Shown here in pieces: positions 9,106 through 16,806 of a stretch of 64,000 bases of DNA. The stretch covers positions 310,001 through 374,000 of the forward strand of contig NZ_JAIUJS010000003.1 of NCBI RefSeq assembly GCF_020166345.1. Direction: 5' to 3'. The first letter of the stretch is position 1. The number at the start of each line of letters is the position of its first letter. A model generated the notes under the pieces. It was not told the origin of the DNA. It ran no database searches and saw only the letters and a list, made by a program, of their open reading frames with translations. A program made the translations under genes and the position numbers. The DNA comes from Winogradskyella vincentii (GTDB lineage Bacteria; Bacteroidota; Bacteroidia; Flavobacteriales; Flavobacteriaceae).

Positions 9106-9205
9106 ACGTCACATCGAGTGAATCTGAGGGACGAGGATTTGTATCGAGATGCTTAATAGTTCTCGATACAATTCCGATAAAAATCGGAATCACTCGAACT
9201 GACGT
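9106..9205. repeat. 100-bp nested palindromic intergenic element inside the his operon
   Basis: The element fills 9106-9205, starting at the base after the hisC stop. The outer arms 9106-9121 and 9190-9205 are inverted repeats matching at 14 of 16 positions (ACGTCACATCGAGTGA against TCACTCGAACTGACGT). Inside are a perfect 10-bp stem (TGTATCGAGA 9140-9149 with TCTCGATACA 9161-9170) and a perfect 8-bp stem with AAAA loop (ATTCCGAT 9171-9178 with ATCGGAAT 9183-9190). It has no coding capacity. The architecture looks like a non-autonomous palindromic repeat (REP or MITE class). Similar TCTCGATAC/ATCGGAAT sequences recur in flavobacterial genomes, from memory. Confidence 0.85.
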
Positions 9206-9217
9206 AAAACATAAATC

Positions 9218-10354
9218 ATGAAACAACCAGTATTATTTATAGATAGAGACGGCACCTTAATAAGAGAACCAGCGGACGAACAAATAGATTCATTTGAGAA
9301 ACTGGAGTTTTATCCAAAAGTATTTCAATACTTAAGTAAGATTGCGGAGGAATTGAATTTTGAAATTATAATGATTACAAATCAAGATGGTCTTGGTACA
9401 GAAGTGTATCCAGAAGATACGTTTTGGCCAGTTCATAATTTTGTTATCAAAACGTTTGAACAAGAAGGAGTAGTATTCAAAGAACAGTTTATTGATAGAA
9501 CATTTGCTAAGGATAATGCACCGACGCGCAAACCAAATACAGGTTTATTGACCAAATATTTTTCAGATGATTATGATTTGGCCAATTCATATGTTATAGG
9601 TGATCGATTAACTGACATAGAATTAGCAAAAAACTTGGGAGCAAGAGGAATTTTTATTAATGATAATACGAATCTAGGGACAGATGAAGTAACGGTTAGT
9701 GATAATGAATTGCAACAATACATAGCTATAGAAACTAATGACTGGGAAGCTATTTATAAATTCTTGAAGACCACTGAACGTGTTGGTTCTATTGAGCGTA
9801 ATACTAATGAGACCAAAATTAAGATTGACCTAAACTTAGACGGAACAGGAAAAAGTAGCATTAACACAGGTATTGCATTTTTCGACCATATGCTAGATCA
9901 GATTGCTCGTCATGGTCAAATTGATTTAAATATTAAAGTAGATGGCGATTTAGAAGTTGACGAACACCACACTATAGAAGATACGGCGATTGCTTTAGGA
10001 GAAGTATTTGCTTCAACTTTAGGGAATAAACTTGGTATTGAGCGTTATGGATTTTGCTTACCAATGGACGATTGTTTAGCTCAGGTAGCTATTGATTTTG
10101 GAGGTAGAAACTGGCTTGTTTGGGATGCGGATTTTAAACGAGAAATGATTGGTAAAATGCCAACAGAAATGTTCTATCACTTTTTTAAATCCTTTACAGA
10201 TGGAGCTAAATGTAACTTAAACGTTAAAGTTGAAGGCACCAATGAGCACCACAAGATTGAAGCGATTTTCAAAGCTTTTGCTAAAGCTATTAAAATGGCG
10301 GTTAAACAAGATGTAAATAAAATGATTTTACCATCAACTAAAGGAATGTTGTAA
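9218..10354 (+). CDS. hisB: Bifunctional histidinol-phosphatase / imidazoleglycerol-phosphate dehydratase
   Basis: The 378-residue protein is a fusion. Residues 1 to about 165 are a HAD-type phosphatase with FIDRDGTLI (nucleophile Asp and acid-base Asp) and [17 protein letters not shown]. Residues from about 190 to the end are imidazoleglycerol-phosphate dehydratase with [12 protein letters not shown] and [14 protein letters not shown], which hold the metal-binding histidines. It carries out the dehydration step and the removal of phosphate from histidinol phosphate. Its stop shares one base with the hisH start. Confidence 0.96.
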   Translation: MKQPVLFIDRDGTLIREPADEQIDSFEKLEFYPKVFQYLSKIAEELNFEIIMITNQDGLGTEVYPEDTFWPVHNFVIKTFEQEGVVFKEQFIDRTFAKDNAPTRKPNTGLLTKYFSDDYDLANSYVIGDRLTDIELAKNLGARGIFINDNTNLGTDEVTVSDNELQQYIAIETNDWEAIYKFLKTTERVGSIERNTNETKIKIDLNLDGTGKSSINTGIAFFDHMLDQIARHGQIDLNIKVDGDLEVDEHHTIEDTAIALGEVFASTLGNKLGIERYGFCLPMDDCLAQVAIDFGGRNWLVWDADFKREMIGKMPTEMFYHFFKSFTDGAKCNLNVKVEGTNEHHKIEAIFKAFAKAIKMAVKQDVNKMILPSTKGML

Positions 10355-10935
10355 TGGATCTTAGAATAGTAAATTACGGAGCAGGTAACATAAAAAGTAT
10401 TCAATTTGCATTTCAGCGGTTGGGTTTTAATGCCGTTTTAACATCTGATGCAGACGAAATTTTGAAAGCTGATAAAGTTATATTTCCTGGAGTAGGTGAA
10501 GCTAGTTCTGCTATGAAAATGCTTAAAAAATCTGGTTTAGACGGATTAATTCCTGAGTTAAAGCAACCAGTCTTGGGCATATGCTTAGGCATGCAATTAA
10601 TGTGTAATTATACGGAAGAAGGTGACACTAATGGTCTTGGTATTTTTCACACGGATGTAAAACGTTTTTCAAATAATGTGAAGGTTCCTCAAATGGGCTG
10701 GAATACTGTAAAAAATCTAAAATCTGACTTGTTTAAAAATATAGAGGAAGGTGACTACATGTATTTAGTACATAGCTATTATGCTGAAAATTGTAAAGAA
10801 AGTATCGCTACATCTGATTACGAAATCGAGTATGCATCGGCATTAGAAAATGATAATTTCTTTGGAGTACAATTTCACCCAGAGAAAAGCGGAAAAACTG
10901 GAGAACAACTATTAAAGAATTTTTTAAAACTATAA
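10354..10935 (+). CDS. hisH: Imidazole glycerol phosphate synthase, glutaminase subunit
   Basis: This is a 193-residue class I glutamine amidotransferase. The catalytic Cys lies in LGICLGMQLM and the His-Glu pair in GVQFHPEKSG. VNYGAGNIKS at the N-terminus and PQMGWN in the middle are HisH signatures. It makes ammonia from glutamine and channels it to HisF. The start overlaps the hisB stop by one base (TAATG). A palindromic repeat separates it from hisA. Confidence 0.96.
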   Translation: MDLRIVNYGAGNIKSIQFAFQRLGFNAVLTSDADEILKADKVIFPGVGEASSAMKMLKKSGLDGLIPELKQPVLGICLGMQLMCNYTEEGDTNGLGIFHTDVKRFSNNVKVPQMGWNTVKNLKSDLFKNIEEGDYMYLVHSYYAENCKESIATSDYEIEYASALENDNFFGVQFHPEKSGKTGEQLLKNFLKL

Positions 10936-10990
10936 ACGCCTTTAGCTGTTAGCCATTTGCTAATAGCCTAAAGCCAAAAGCTAAGAGCTA
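10936..10990. repeat. Small palindromic repeat between hisH and hisA
   Basis: The interval begins one base after the hisH stop. TTTAGCTGTTAGC (10941-10953) can pair with GCTAATAGCCTAAA (10959-10972) with one bulge. GCC/AGCT-rich permutations (AAAGCC, AAAAGCT, AAGAGCT) follow up to 10990. It has no coding capacity. The low-complexity AGCC/GCTA pattern resembles short repeats common between flavobacterial genes, from memory. Confidence 0.6.
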
Positions 10991-10996
10991 AAAAAA

Positions 10997-11722
10997 ATGA
11001 GGATAATACCAGCAATAGATATCATTAACGGCCAATGTGTTCGTTTAACTAAGGGCGATTATGATACTAAAAAAGTATATAATGAAGATCCATTGGAAGT
11101 GGCTAAATCATTTGAGGACGTAGGAATTGAATTTTTACATGTCGTTGATTTAGATGGCGCTAAAGCGAGTCATATTGTAAACTACAAGGTCCTAGAATCA
11201 ATAGCTGGCAAAACAAATCTGAAAATAGATTTTGGTGGAGGATTAAAGTCTGATAACGACTTAAGAATTGCTTTTGAATCTGGTGCAAATCAAATAACAG
11301 GTGGAAGTATTGCAGTTAAAAACCCAGAAGTATTTGAGACTTGGATTGCTAATTATGGTTCGGATAAAATTATTCTTGGTGCTGATTGTAATAATGAAAA
11401 AATAGCCATTTCAGGTTGGCAAGAAGAAAGTGATTTAGAGGTTATTCAATTTATAAAGGATTACCAAACTAAAGGTGTGTCTTACGTTATTTGTACAGAT
11501 ATTTCTAAAGATGGAATGCTTGAAGGGCCTTCCTTTGACTTGTACAAAAGAATTTTAAATGATGTAAAAGGTATTAAACTGATCGCTTCAGGAGGTATTT
11601 CAAAATTTAGTGAATTGCCACAATTAGCAGAGATGGGTTGTGAAGGAGTCATTGTTGGTAAAGCCATATATGAGAACAGAATTTCATTGAAAGAATTAGA
11701 ACAATTTATTTTAAATAATTAA
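10997..11722 (+). CDS. hisA: ProFAR (phosphoribosylformimino-AICAR phosphate) isomerase
   Basis: The 241-residue TIM barrel begins [21 protein letters not shown], with the catalytic Asp8 in PAID. It has the second-half catalytic Asp in [14 protein letters not shown] and phosphate-binding loops IDFGGG and ASGGIS. It isomerises ProFAR to PRFAR, the substrate of HisF. The gene lies two bases from hisF, its structural relative. Confidence 0.96.
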   Translation: MRIIPAIDIINGQCVRLTKGDYDTKKVYNEDPLEVAKSFEDVGIEFLHVVDLDGAKASHIVNYKVLESIAGKTNLKIDFGGGLKSDNDLRIAFESGANQITGGSIAVKNPEVFETWIANYGSDKIILGADCNNEKIAISGWQEESDLEVIQFIKDYQTKGVSYVICTDISKDGMLEGPSFDLYKRILNDVKGIKLIASGGISKFSELPQLAEMGCEGVIVGKAIYENRISLKELEQFILNN

Positions 11723-11724
11723 AC

Positions 11725-12480
11725 ATGCTTACAAAACGAATTGTTCCTTGTTTGGATATTAAAGATGGACGTACTGTGAAGGGTGTCAACTTTGTAGATT
11801 TGCGCGACGCAGGTGATCCTGTGGAATTAGCAAAGCAATATGCTGAATTGGGCGCTGATGAATTGGTGTTTTTAGATATATCTGCTACACAAGAGAGACG
11901 TAGAACAATGCACGATATGGTATTAAAAGTGGCAGAACAGGTTAATATCCCATTTACAGTTGGTGGAGGTATATCCTCTGTTGAAGATGTGGATGACTTA
12001 TTACATTGTGGTGCTGATAAAGTATCTATTAATTCGTCAGCAGTTAAACGTCCAGAACTTATTAATGAGCTTTCTCAGAAGTTTGGAAGTCAATGCGTGG
12101 TTGTAGCCATTGATGCCAAGAAAATAGGTGAGGAGTGGATTGTACATTTGGCAGGAGGTACTATTCCGACAGAAATTAAACTGTTCGAGTGGGCTAAGGA
12201 AGTAGAAGAGCGTGGTGCAGGTGAAATATTATTTACTTCTATGAATCATGATGGGACTAAAGCGGGATTTGCAAATAGAGCCTTAGCTAAATTATCTGAG
12301 CTAGTAAACATACCTATAATAGCATCTGGAGGCGCTGGTGCCATTCAGCACTTTGCAGATACTTTTATAAAGGGCAAGTCTGATGCGGCGTTGGCCGCAA
12401 GCGTTTTTCATTTTGGTGAAATACCAATTATAGAATTAAAAAAAGAACTAAGGAAACAAAATATAGAAGTACGGTTATGA
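11725..12480 (+). CDS. hisF: Imidazole glycerol phosphate synthase, cyclase subunit
   Basis: The 251-residue TIM barrel has [20 protein letters not shown] with the catalytic Asp, FTVGGGISS and IIASGGAGA phosphate loops, and the second catalytic Asp in [12 protein letters not shown]. With ammonia from HisH it converts PRFAR to imidazole glycerol phosphate and AICAR. Its end overlaps the hisIE start by four bases (ATGA). Confidence 0.97.
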   Translation: MLTKRIVPCLDIKDGRTVKGVNFVDLRDAGDPVELAKQYAELGADELVFLDISATQERRRTMHDMVLKVAEQVNIPFTVGGGISSVEDVDDLLHCGADKVSINSSAVKRPELINELSQKFGSQCVVVAIDAKKIGEEWIVHLAGGTIPTEIKLFEWAKEVEERGAGEILFTSMNHDGTKAGFANRALAKLSELVNIPIIASGGAGAIQHFADTFIKGKSDAALAASVFHFGEIPIIELKKELRKQNIEVRL

Positions 12481-13076
12481 ACATAGATTTTAATAAAAAT
12501 GGAGATGGTCTAGTACCAGCAATTATTCAAGATGCTAATACCAAAAATGTCTTGATGCTTGGTTATATGAATAATGAGGCTTTAGAAAAAACTAAATCAT
12601 CTGGACTAGTAACATTTTTCAGTCGTTCTAAGAATAGAATTTGGACAAAAGGTGAAGAAAGTGGTAATGTGTTAAAATTGGTTGATATCAAACTTGATTG
12701 TGACAACGATACTCTTTTAGTTTCTGCTAAACCAGAAGGTCCGACCTGTCATAAAGGTTCTGATACTTGCTGGAATGAGGACAATAGTCAAAACTTTGGA
12801 TTTATTTCAAAATTAGAAGATGTCATATCATCTAGAATTGAAAATGCCGATTCTCAAAAATCTTATGTAGCGTCTTTATTTGCAAAAGGCATTAATAAAG
12901 TTGCTCAGAAAGTAGGAGAGGAAGCTGTGGAAGTTGTTATTGAAGCTAAAGACAATAATGACGAGTTATTCCTTGAGGAAAGCGCAGATCTTCTTTTCCA
13001 CTATTTAATGTTATTGCAGGCAAAAGGTTTTAAATTAAAAGATGTTGTAAACGTTTTACAAGGACGTCATAAATAA
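12477..13076 (+). CDS. hisIE: Bifunctional phosphoribosyl-AMP cyclohydrolase / phosphoribosyl-ATP pyrophosphatase
   Basis: The 199-residue fusion has a HisI domain (residues 1 to about 105) with metal-binding Asp and Cys residues in [13 protein letters not shown] and [12 protein letters not shown]. The HisE domain (from about 110) has [22 protein letters not shown], an all-alpha NTP-pyrophosphohydrolase motif. It performs steps two and three of histidine synthesis. It is the last gene of the operon. No terminator hairpin follows, because the stop codon abuts the stop codon of the convergent gene. Confidence 0.96.
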   Translation: MNIDFNKNGDGLVPAIIQDANTKNVLMLGYMNNEALEKTKSSGLVTFFSRSKNRIWTKGEESGNVLKLVDIKLDCDNDTLLVSAKPEGPTCHKGSDTCWNEDNSQNFGFISKLEDVISSRIENADSQKSYVASLFAKGINKVAQKVGEEAVEVVIEAKDNNDELFLEESADLLFHYLMLLQAKGFKLKDVVNVLQGRHK

Positions 13077-13517
13077 TTATCTGGTGTAGACCATTGTTGA
13101 GACAACATTACCTTCATAATCATAGTAGGTCCATTTGCCAATAGGTTGTTTCCAATGTAAATATTGGCCTTTTGATTTAACCTTACCATTTTCATAGTAA
13201 AATGTTACAGGACCTTCAACTTTATTGTCCTTATACGTACCTTCACATACCTTTCTTCCCATAGGATCGAAATCAATCCATTTTCCATTTCCTATACCAT
13301 CTACATATTCTTGCATAGTCATGTAATTACCATTATCATATTTACCATATAACACACCAGTAAAAGGCTTATCTAAGCCTACTTCATAATAAATGGAACC
13401 TAATTTATAGGCTTTTTGGTAGGTGTCTGTCATTGCAACTAACTTTTGTTCTTCAGATTCCTGAGCACATCCAAAACTGAATAATAAAATTGCTGTAAGT
13501 GTGAAAATTGATTTCAT
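13077..13517 (-). CDS. MORN-2-type lipoprotein (YwqK-like)
   Basis: The 146-residue protein has a lipoprotein signal peptide ending in the lipobox FSFGC (Cys17). The rest contains repeats of the form G-x-W-x-x-F/Y-x-x-G (GNGKWIDFDPMGRKVCEGTYK and PIGKWTYYDYEGNVVS). These resemble the MORN_2/YwqK family, whose members are often annotated as antitoxin-like without functional proof. It probably sits on the inner leaflet of the outer membrane. No partner gene is adjacent. Its stop codon touches the hisIE stop codon on the other strand with no intervening base. Function unknown. Confidence 0.75.
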   Translation of the reverse strand: MKSIFTLTAILLFSFGCAQESEEQKLVAMTDTYQKAYKLGSIYYEVGLDKPFTGVLYGKYDNGNYMTMQEYVDGIGNGKWIDFDPMGRKVCEGTYKDNKVEGPVTFYYENGKVKSKGQYLHWKQPIGKWTYYDYEGNVVSTMVYTR

Positions 13518-13571
13518 AAGGTTTGTTTTTATTCATGTACACACAATTTAAGTATTTGGATGAGTTGATAT

Positions 13572-13606
13572 AAAAACTGCCAGTAAAAATGCTTACTGAC
13601 AGTTAT
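13572..13606 (-). terminator. Terminator of the S41-type protease gene
   Basis: AACTGCCAGTAA (13575-13586) pairs with TTACTGACAGTT (13593-13604) with one mismatch and a 6-base loop. On the minus strand the stem is followed by T residues. It lies about 30 bases after the stop of the minus-strand protease gene. Confidence 0.75.
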
Positions 13607-13632
13607 TTTCAAATGAATTTTAGAAAGTTTAA

Positions 13633-14832
13633 TCATTCATTTGAACCTTGTTCTATAACCTTTAAGGTTTGTTCAATCCAGTCCTTATCAAAATCTAGTT
13701 TTATATCTGGTTGAATGCCATATCCTTCGTATTGATAGTATTTATAATGAAAATCCATATCTGTTGGATAAAATGAAAAGTAACCCGATGGCGTTGTAAA
13801 TAAGTTTCCGTAGTTAGATCCGTATGCTAAAGCACCAAAAGTAGTTTGTCCAAGATGTACAACATTGTTTAATTTCTTCAACTTTGCGGTAAATTGTTCG
13901 CCATTACTTATGGTATAGCTATTAGTGAGGACATAAATTTTGGCTTTTGATTTTTTAAGTAATTTTAAAAATGGATCGGAAATCTTATTGGCGCCACCAG
14001 AATTGTTTCTTAAATCAACAATGATGTAAGGTGAGTTAAGCTTATTTTTAATTTTGTTATATAATTTTTTTGATGCTTTTTTGTTATCATCTTTTCTGCT
14101 AAAATTGCCAAAGTACAAATATTGCACGCGGTTATTGATTTGCTTAAACTCCCAATTGCTTGATTTTTCTGTTATAAACTCTTTATTAAAGAAATTTCCC
14201 TCTTTTTTTAAACTCAACAGTCTGCCGTTATCAAACGTAATGTTATTAAGCATCTGTAGTTTCTTGGCTTTTGGCTTGTAATATATTAGGTCATATTTAC
14301 CAAATTTATTCTTTTTACCAACTAAGAAAACCTCTCCTCTTTGCCATATAGAATCATTATCAGACAATACAACACCCTCGATTTGGTTCTTATTTGTTTG
14401 TGTAATTCCAATAGAAATCTCTGTTTTTCCCAAGTTATAAATACCCTCAATAGCGTTTTGCTTTGCTATTCTCAACGAGTCATTTAACATGTTAATTGCT
14501 TCTTCAGAATAATTTCCCAATTTGGTCTCACCATTATCGTTATTAAAATATAGATTAAAATGAAAGTCATTTACGGTAGTAATTAACTGCTGTATCTTTT
14601 TATAGCACTCAATAATTGAGATAGGATTTGTTGTTTCCCCTATTAAATTATTATAGACGTTCTTAAATTCAGTTAAAGCATTTCCCTTTATTTGCTTTTT
14701 GTAGGAAGGCGTTTGCTTTAGTTTTTCAACTATATAATCTAAATCGGCTTTACAGTCACAAGTTTCAATTTGAGCGGTGATTGATTTGATTCCTACTAAA
14801 AATACAACAAGTGCTAAGATTATTTTTTTCAT
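13633..14832 (-). CDS. Secreted S41-family peptidase-like protein
   Basis: The 399-residue protein has a signal peptide (cleavage after about residue 20, ITAQ). The C-terminal catalytic core has IVDLRNNSGGANK (residues 271-283) and TISNGEQF (307-314), where Ser309 is the predicted nucleophile, as in tail-specific and Tricorn-like S41 proteases. No PDZ domain is evident and the N-terminal half is unassigned. C24 and C26 near the mature N-terminus might form a disulfide. The protein probably acts in the periplasm or outside the cell. A promoter at 14867-14899 and a terminator at 13572-13606 suggest a monocistronic unit. Its substrate is unknown. Confidence 0.82.
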   Translation of the reverse strand: MKKIILALVVFLVGIKSITAQIETCDCKADLDYIVEKLKQTPSYKKQIKGNALTEFKNVYNNLIGETTNPISIIECYKKIQQLITTVNDFHFNLYFNNDNGETKLGNYSEEAINMLNDSLRIAKQNAIEGIYNLGKTEISIGITQTNKNQIEGVVLSDNDSIWQRGEVFLVGKKNKFGKYDLIYYKPKAKKLQMLNNITFDNGRLLSLKKEGNFFNKEFITEKSSNWEFKQINNRVQYLYFGNFSRKDDNKKASKKLYNKIKNKLNSPYIIVDLRNNSGGANKISDPFLKLLKKSKAKIYVLTNSYTISNGEQFTAKLKKLNNVVHLGQTTFGALAYGSNYGNLFTTPSGYFSFYPTDMDFHYKYYQYEGYGIQPDIKLDFDKDWIEQTLKVIEQGSNE

Positions 14833-14866
14833 GATTCAATGATTTTTTTGATTAAACTTTCTGAAG

Positions 14867-14899
14867 CAAATCTAATTCTAATAAAATGATCTATATCAA
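14867..14899 (-). promoter_or_regulatory. Promoter of the S41-type protease gene
   Basis: On the minus strand, TTG (14899-14897), 22 bases, then TAGATTTG (14874-14867), a perfect match to TAnnTTTG. The 19 bases TAGATTTGCTTCAGAAAGT (14874-14856) recur exactly at the promoter near 31214-31196. Confidence 0.65.
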
Positions 14900-14928
14900 T
14901 AATAACGTGCGTTTGGGGCGAAATTACC

Positions 14929-15726
14929 TTAGTTTGTGGTAGAATGAATTGAAGCTTTTATATGATTTAAATATGTTTTTGAGATTGGCACTTCAACATT
15001 GTGATTTAGAATTAGAAAATGCTTGCCATTTTCGGTTTTCCATTGTAGAAAATGGAATGGATTTACAAGATGTGAACGGTGTGTTCTTAAAAGTTCTGGG
15101 AATTCATCATCAATAACTGATAGTTTATTTCGGATTAAGGTTTTCTTCAAGTCTTTACCAACAATATATAACACTTCAATGTAATTGTCTGATGATTGTA
15201 TGCTCACAACATCATTTAACTGTAATCTTAGACCTTCATAATTGCCTTCTCCTTTAATTTCTATTTTATGATCCTCTATTTTTTTTTCACGATACTTTCC
15301 AAATGCGAAACGGCTTATTATTATAATTGGTAAAATGGTTATTATTGCTGGAAAATAAATGGTTTTTAGCATGTACCCCAAGGTATAAGGGTTGGGCTCA
15401 TTTGGTACGACAACAAAAAGGTAAAATAGTCTGGCAACTGCCACGGCAACAATACAAAAGCTAATAAGAAATAACAATTCAGATATCAACGTCCATTTTG
15501 TATCGTTTTTAGAATAAAGAAAGGACTGAAAAGGCAAAAAAATAAGATAGCACAACCCACCTAAAAAACCATAACCAGGTAAAAATAAGAGCTTTTCGTT
15601 GGCGCTAAATTGGTTGACGTCTAACGGCTTCGTAAAATAAAGAAAAACAAATATCCAAATAGCTAATAGTAAGCTAATTAGAATATGATGCTTAAATAGT
15701 GGGTCGAAAGGGTAGAGTCGTCTCAA
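14929..15726 (-). CDS. Membrane-bound LytTR-family transcriptional regulator
   Basis: The protein is 265 residues if it starts at the TTG at 15726. No in-frame ATG lies near, and a stop codon occurs six codons upstream. The N-terminal part has four predicted membrane helices (about residues 13-31, 46-68, 82-105, 118-140). The C-terminal part (about 160-265) is a LytTR DNA-binding domain with VSIQSSDNYIEVLY, LRTHRSHLVNP and VPISKTYLNHIK. There is no receiver domain, so the membrane segment probably senses the signal. A -7 box TATTTTTG lies at 15754-15747. It is next to the surface operon and could regulate it (inference). Confidence 0.85.
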   Translation of the reverse strand: MRRLYPFDPLFKHHILISLLLAIWIFVFLYFTKPLDVNQFSANEKLLFLPGYGFLGGLCYLIFLPFQSFLYSKNDTKWTLISELLFLISFCIVAVAVARLFYLFVVVPNEPNPYTLGYMLKTIYFPAIITILPIIIISRFAFGKYREKKIEDHKIEIKGEGNYEGLRLQLNDVVSIQSSDNYIEVLYIVGKDLKKTLIRNKLSVIDDEFPELLRTHRSHLVNPFHFLQWKTENGKHFLILNHNVEVPISKTYLNHIKASIHSTTN

Positions 15727-15746
15727 AAATACGATTATTGCTTATG

Positions 15747-15754
15747 CAAAAATA
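15747..15754 (-). promoter_or_regulatory. Probable -7 element of the LytTR regulator gene
   Basis: TATTTTTG on the minus strand matches TAnnTTTG. It would start transcription about 14 bases before the TTG start at 15726, which supports that unusual start codon. No suitably spaced TTG was found. Confidence 0.45.
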
Positions 15755-15792
15755 CGATTAGTATTTAAAACCCATAATAATAAAATACAAGC

Positions 15793-16791
15793 CTACAATC
15801 TATAATAACTCTGGCTAGTTCCACGAGTACAAGCACAGTTACTAGCACCTTGGAATAAATCCAATCCAATAGTGACCATATGAGTACCAGAATTAAAACC
15901 TGATAAATCATTCATTGTAATCTGGTAACTATATGCAAAATATAATCCATTGTGCATAACACCACCCATTGGACCAATATTTAATGGATCTAAAAATTGA
16001 TCATTCAAAAACCTGTAAGACGCTCCAACCCAGTAGTAGTTGCGGTCTCTATTAAATTTTCTGTATTTAAAATTAATATCTGTAGCAGACCTATTATCAC
16101 TATCAAATAATTGAAAGAATACAGATGGCTCAAATTCGATATCCTTGTTTGTTTTGCTTGTTAGTACTAAACCAGAATAAAGTTGAAAATTCAATAATTG
16201 ATTTGGCTCCACACCTGTAAAGTCATCAATATCTTTTTCAATTAAATTGTTAGCATTTAAACTAACGAAGAAATTTTTCCAACGGTATAAAATACCAGCA
16301 TCAAAATTGTTATTATTTATTGATCTATCATCCGTTATACTTGGGTCTATTATTGGTATTTCATACGTGGTATTAAAATTCTCAATCTCAATTCTAAAAC
16401 TATTTATGTTGTAAGAAATACCAAAGGATAAATACTGTTTTGACTTATAATCTAGGGTAAGATGGTGTGCGTATGATATTTTTAAACCCTTTTGCCTTGT
16501 GTTACCATTCTTATCATTATATGCTGAAACTCCAACACCAGAGCGATTTGCAAATCTAAAATCTGCATAAATAGATTGGTTGTCTGGTGCGTTTTTAATG
16601 CCAACCCATTGTGTCAATCCATTAGCTCTAATTTTCAAATTATCACCTATGCCAGCATAAGTCGGAGATATAACAAAATCATTGTCTGCCAAATATTGTG
16701 TCCAAACAGGTAAATTTAATTCTTGTCCATATCCATAAGATAGTATCAAGAAACATATATAAAGTGCTATTTTTTTCATCTTATTTATCAT
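15793..16791 (-). CDS. PorP/SprF-family outer-membrane protein, partner of the giant adhesin
   Basis: The 332-residue protein has a signal peptide (about residues 1-22, GYGQ) and a PorP/SprF barrel-like body that starts LPVWTQYLADNDFVISPTYAG, the characteristic opening of the family, and alternates short beta strands to the C-terminus. In Flavobacterium johnsoniae, SprF encoded next to SprB is needed for secretion of SprB. Here the gene lies 15 bases after the SprB-like adhesin gene, so the same role is inferred. The C-terminus contains CACTRG, an unusual cysteine pair for this family. It is last in the surface operon. Confidence 0.9.
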   Translation of the reverse strand: MINKMKKIALYICFLILSYGYGQELNLPVWTQYLADNDFVISPTYAGIGDNLKIRANGLTQWVGIKNAPDNQSIYADFRFANRSGVGVSAYNDKNGNTRQKGLKISYAHHLTLDYKSKQYLSFGISYNINSFRIEIENFNTTYEIPIIDPSITDDRSINNNNFDAGILYRWKNFFVSLNANNLIEKDIDDFTGVEPNQLLNFQLYSGLVLTSKTNKDIEFEPSVFFQLFDSDNRSATDINFKYRKFNRDRNYYWVGASYRFLNDQFLDPLNIGPMGGVMHNGLYFAYSYQITMNDLSGFNSGTHMVTIGLDLFQGASNCACTRGTSQSYYRL

Positions 16792-16806
16792 ATAATTTTA
16801 GAGGGC

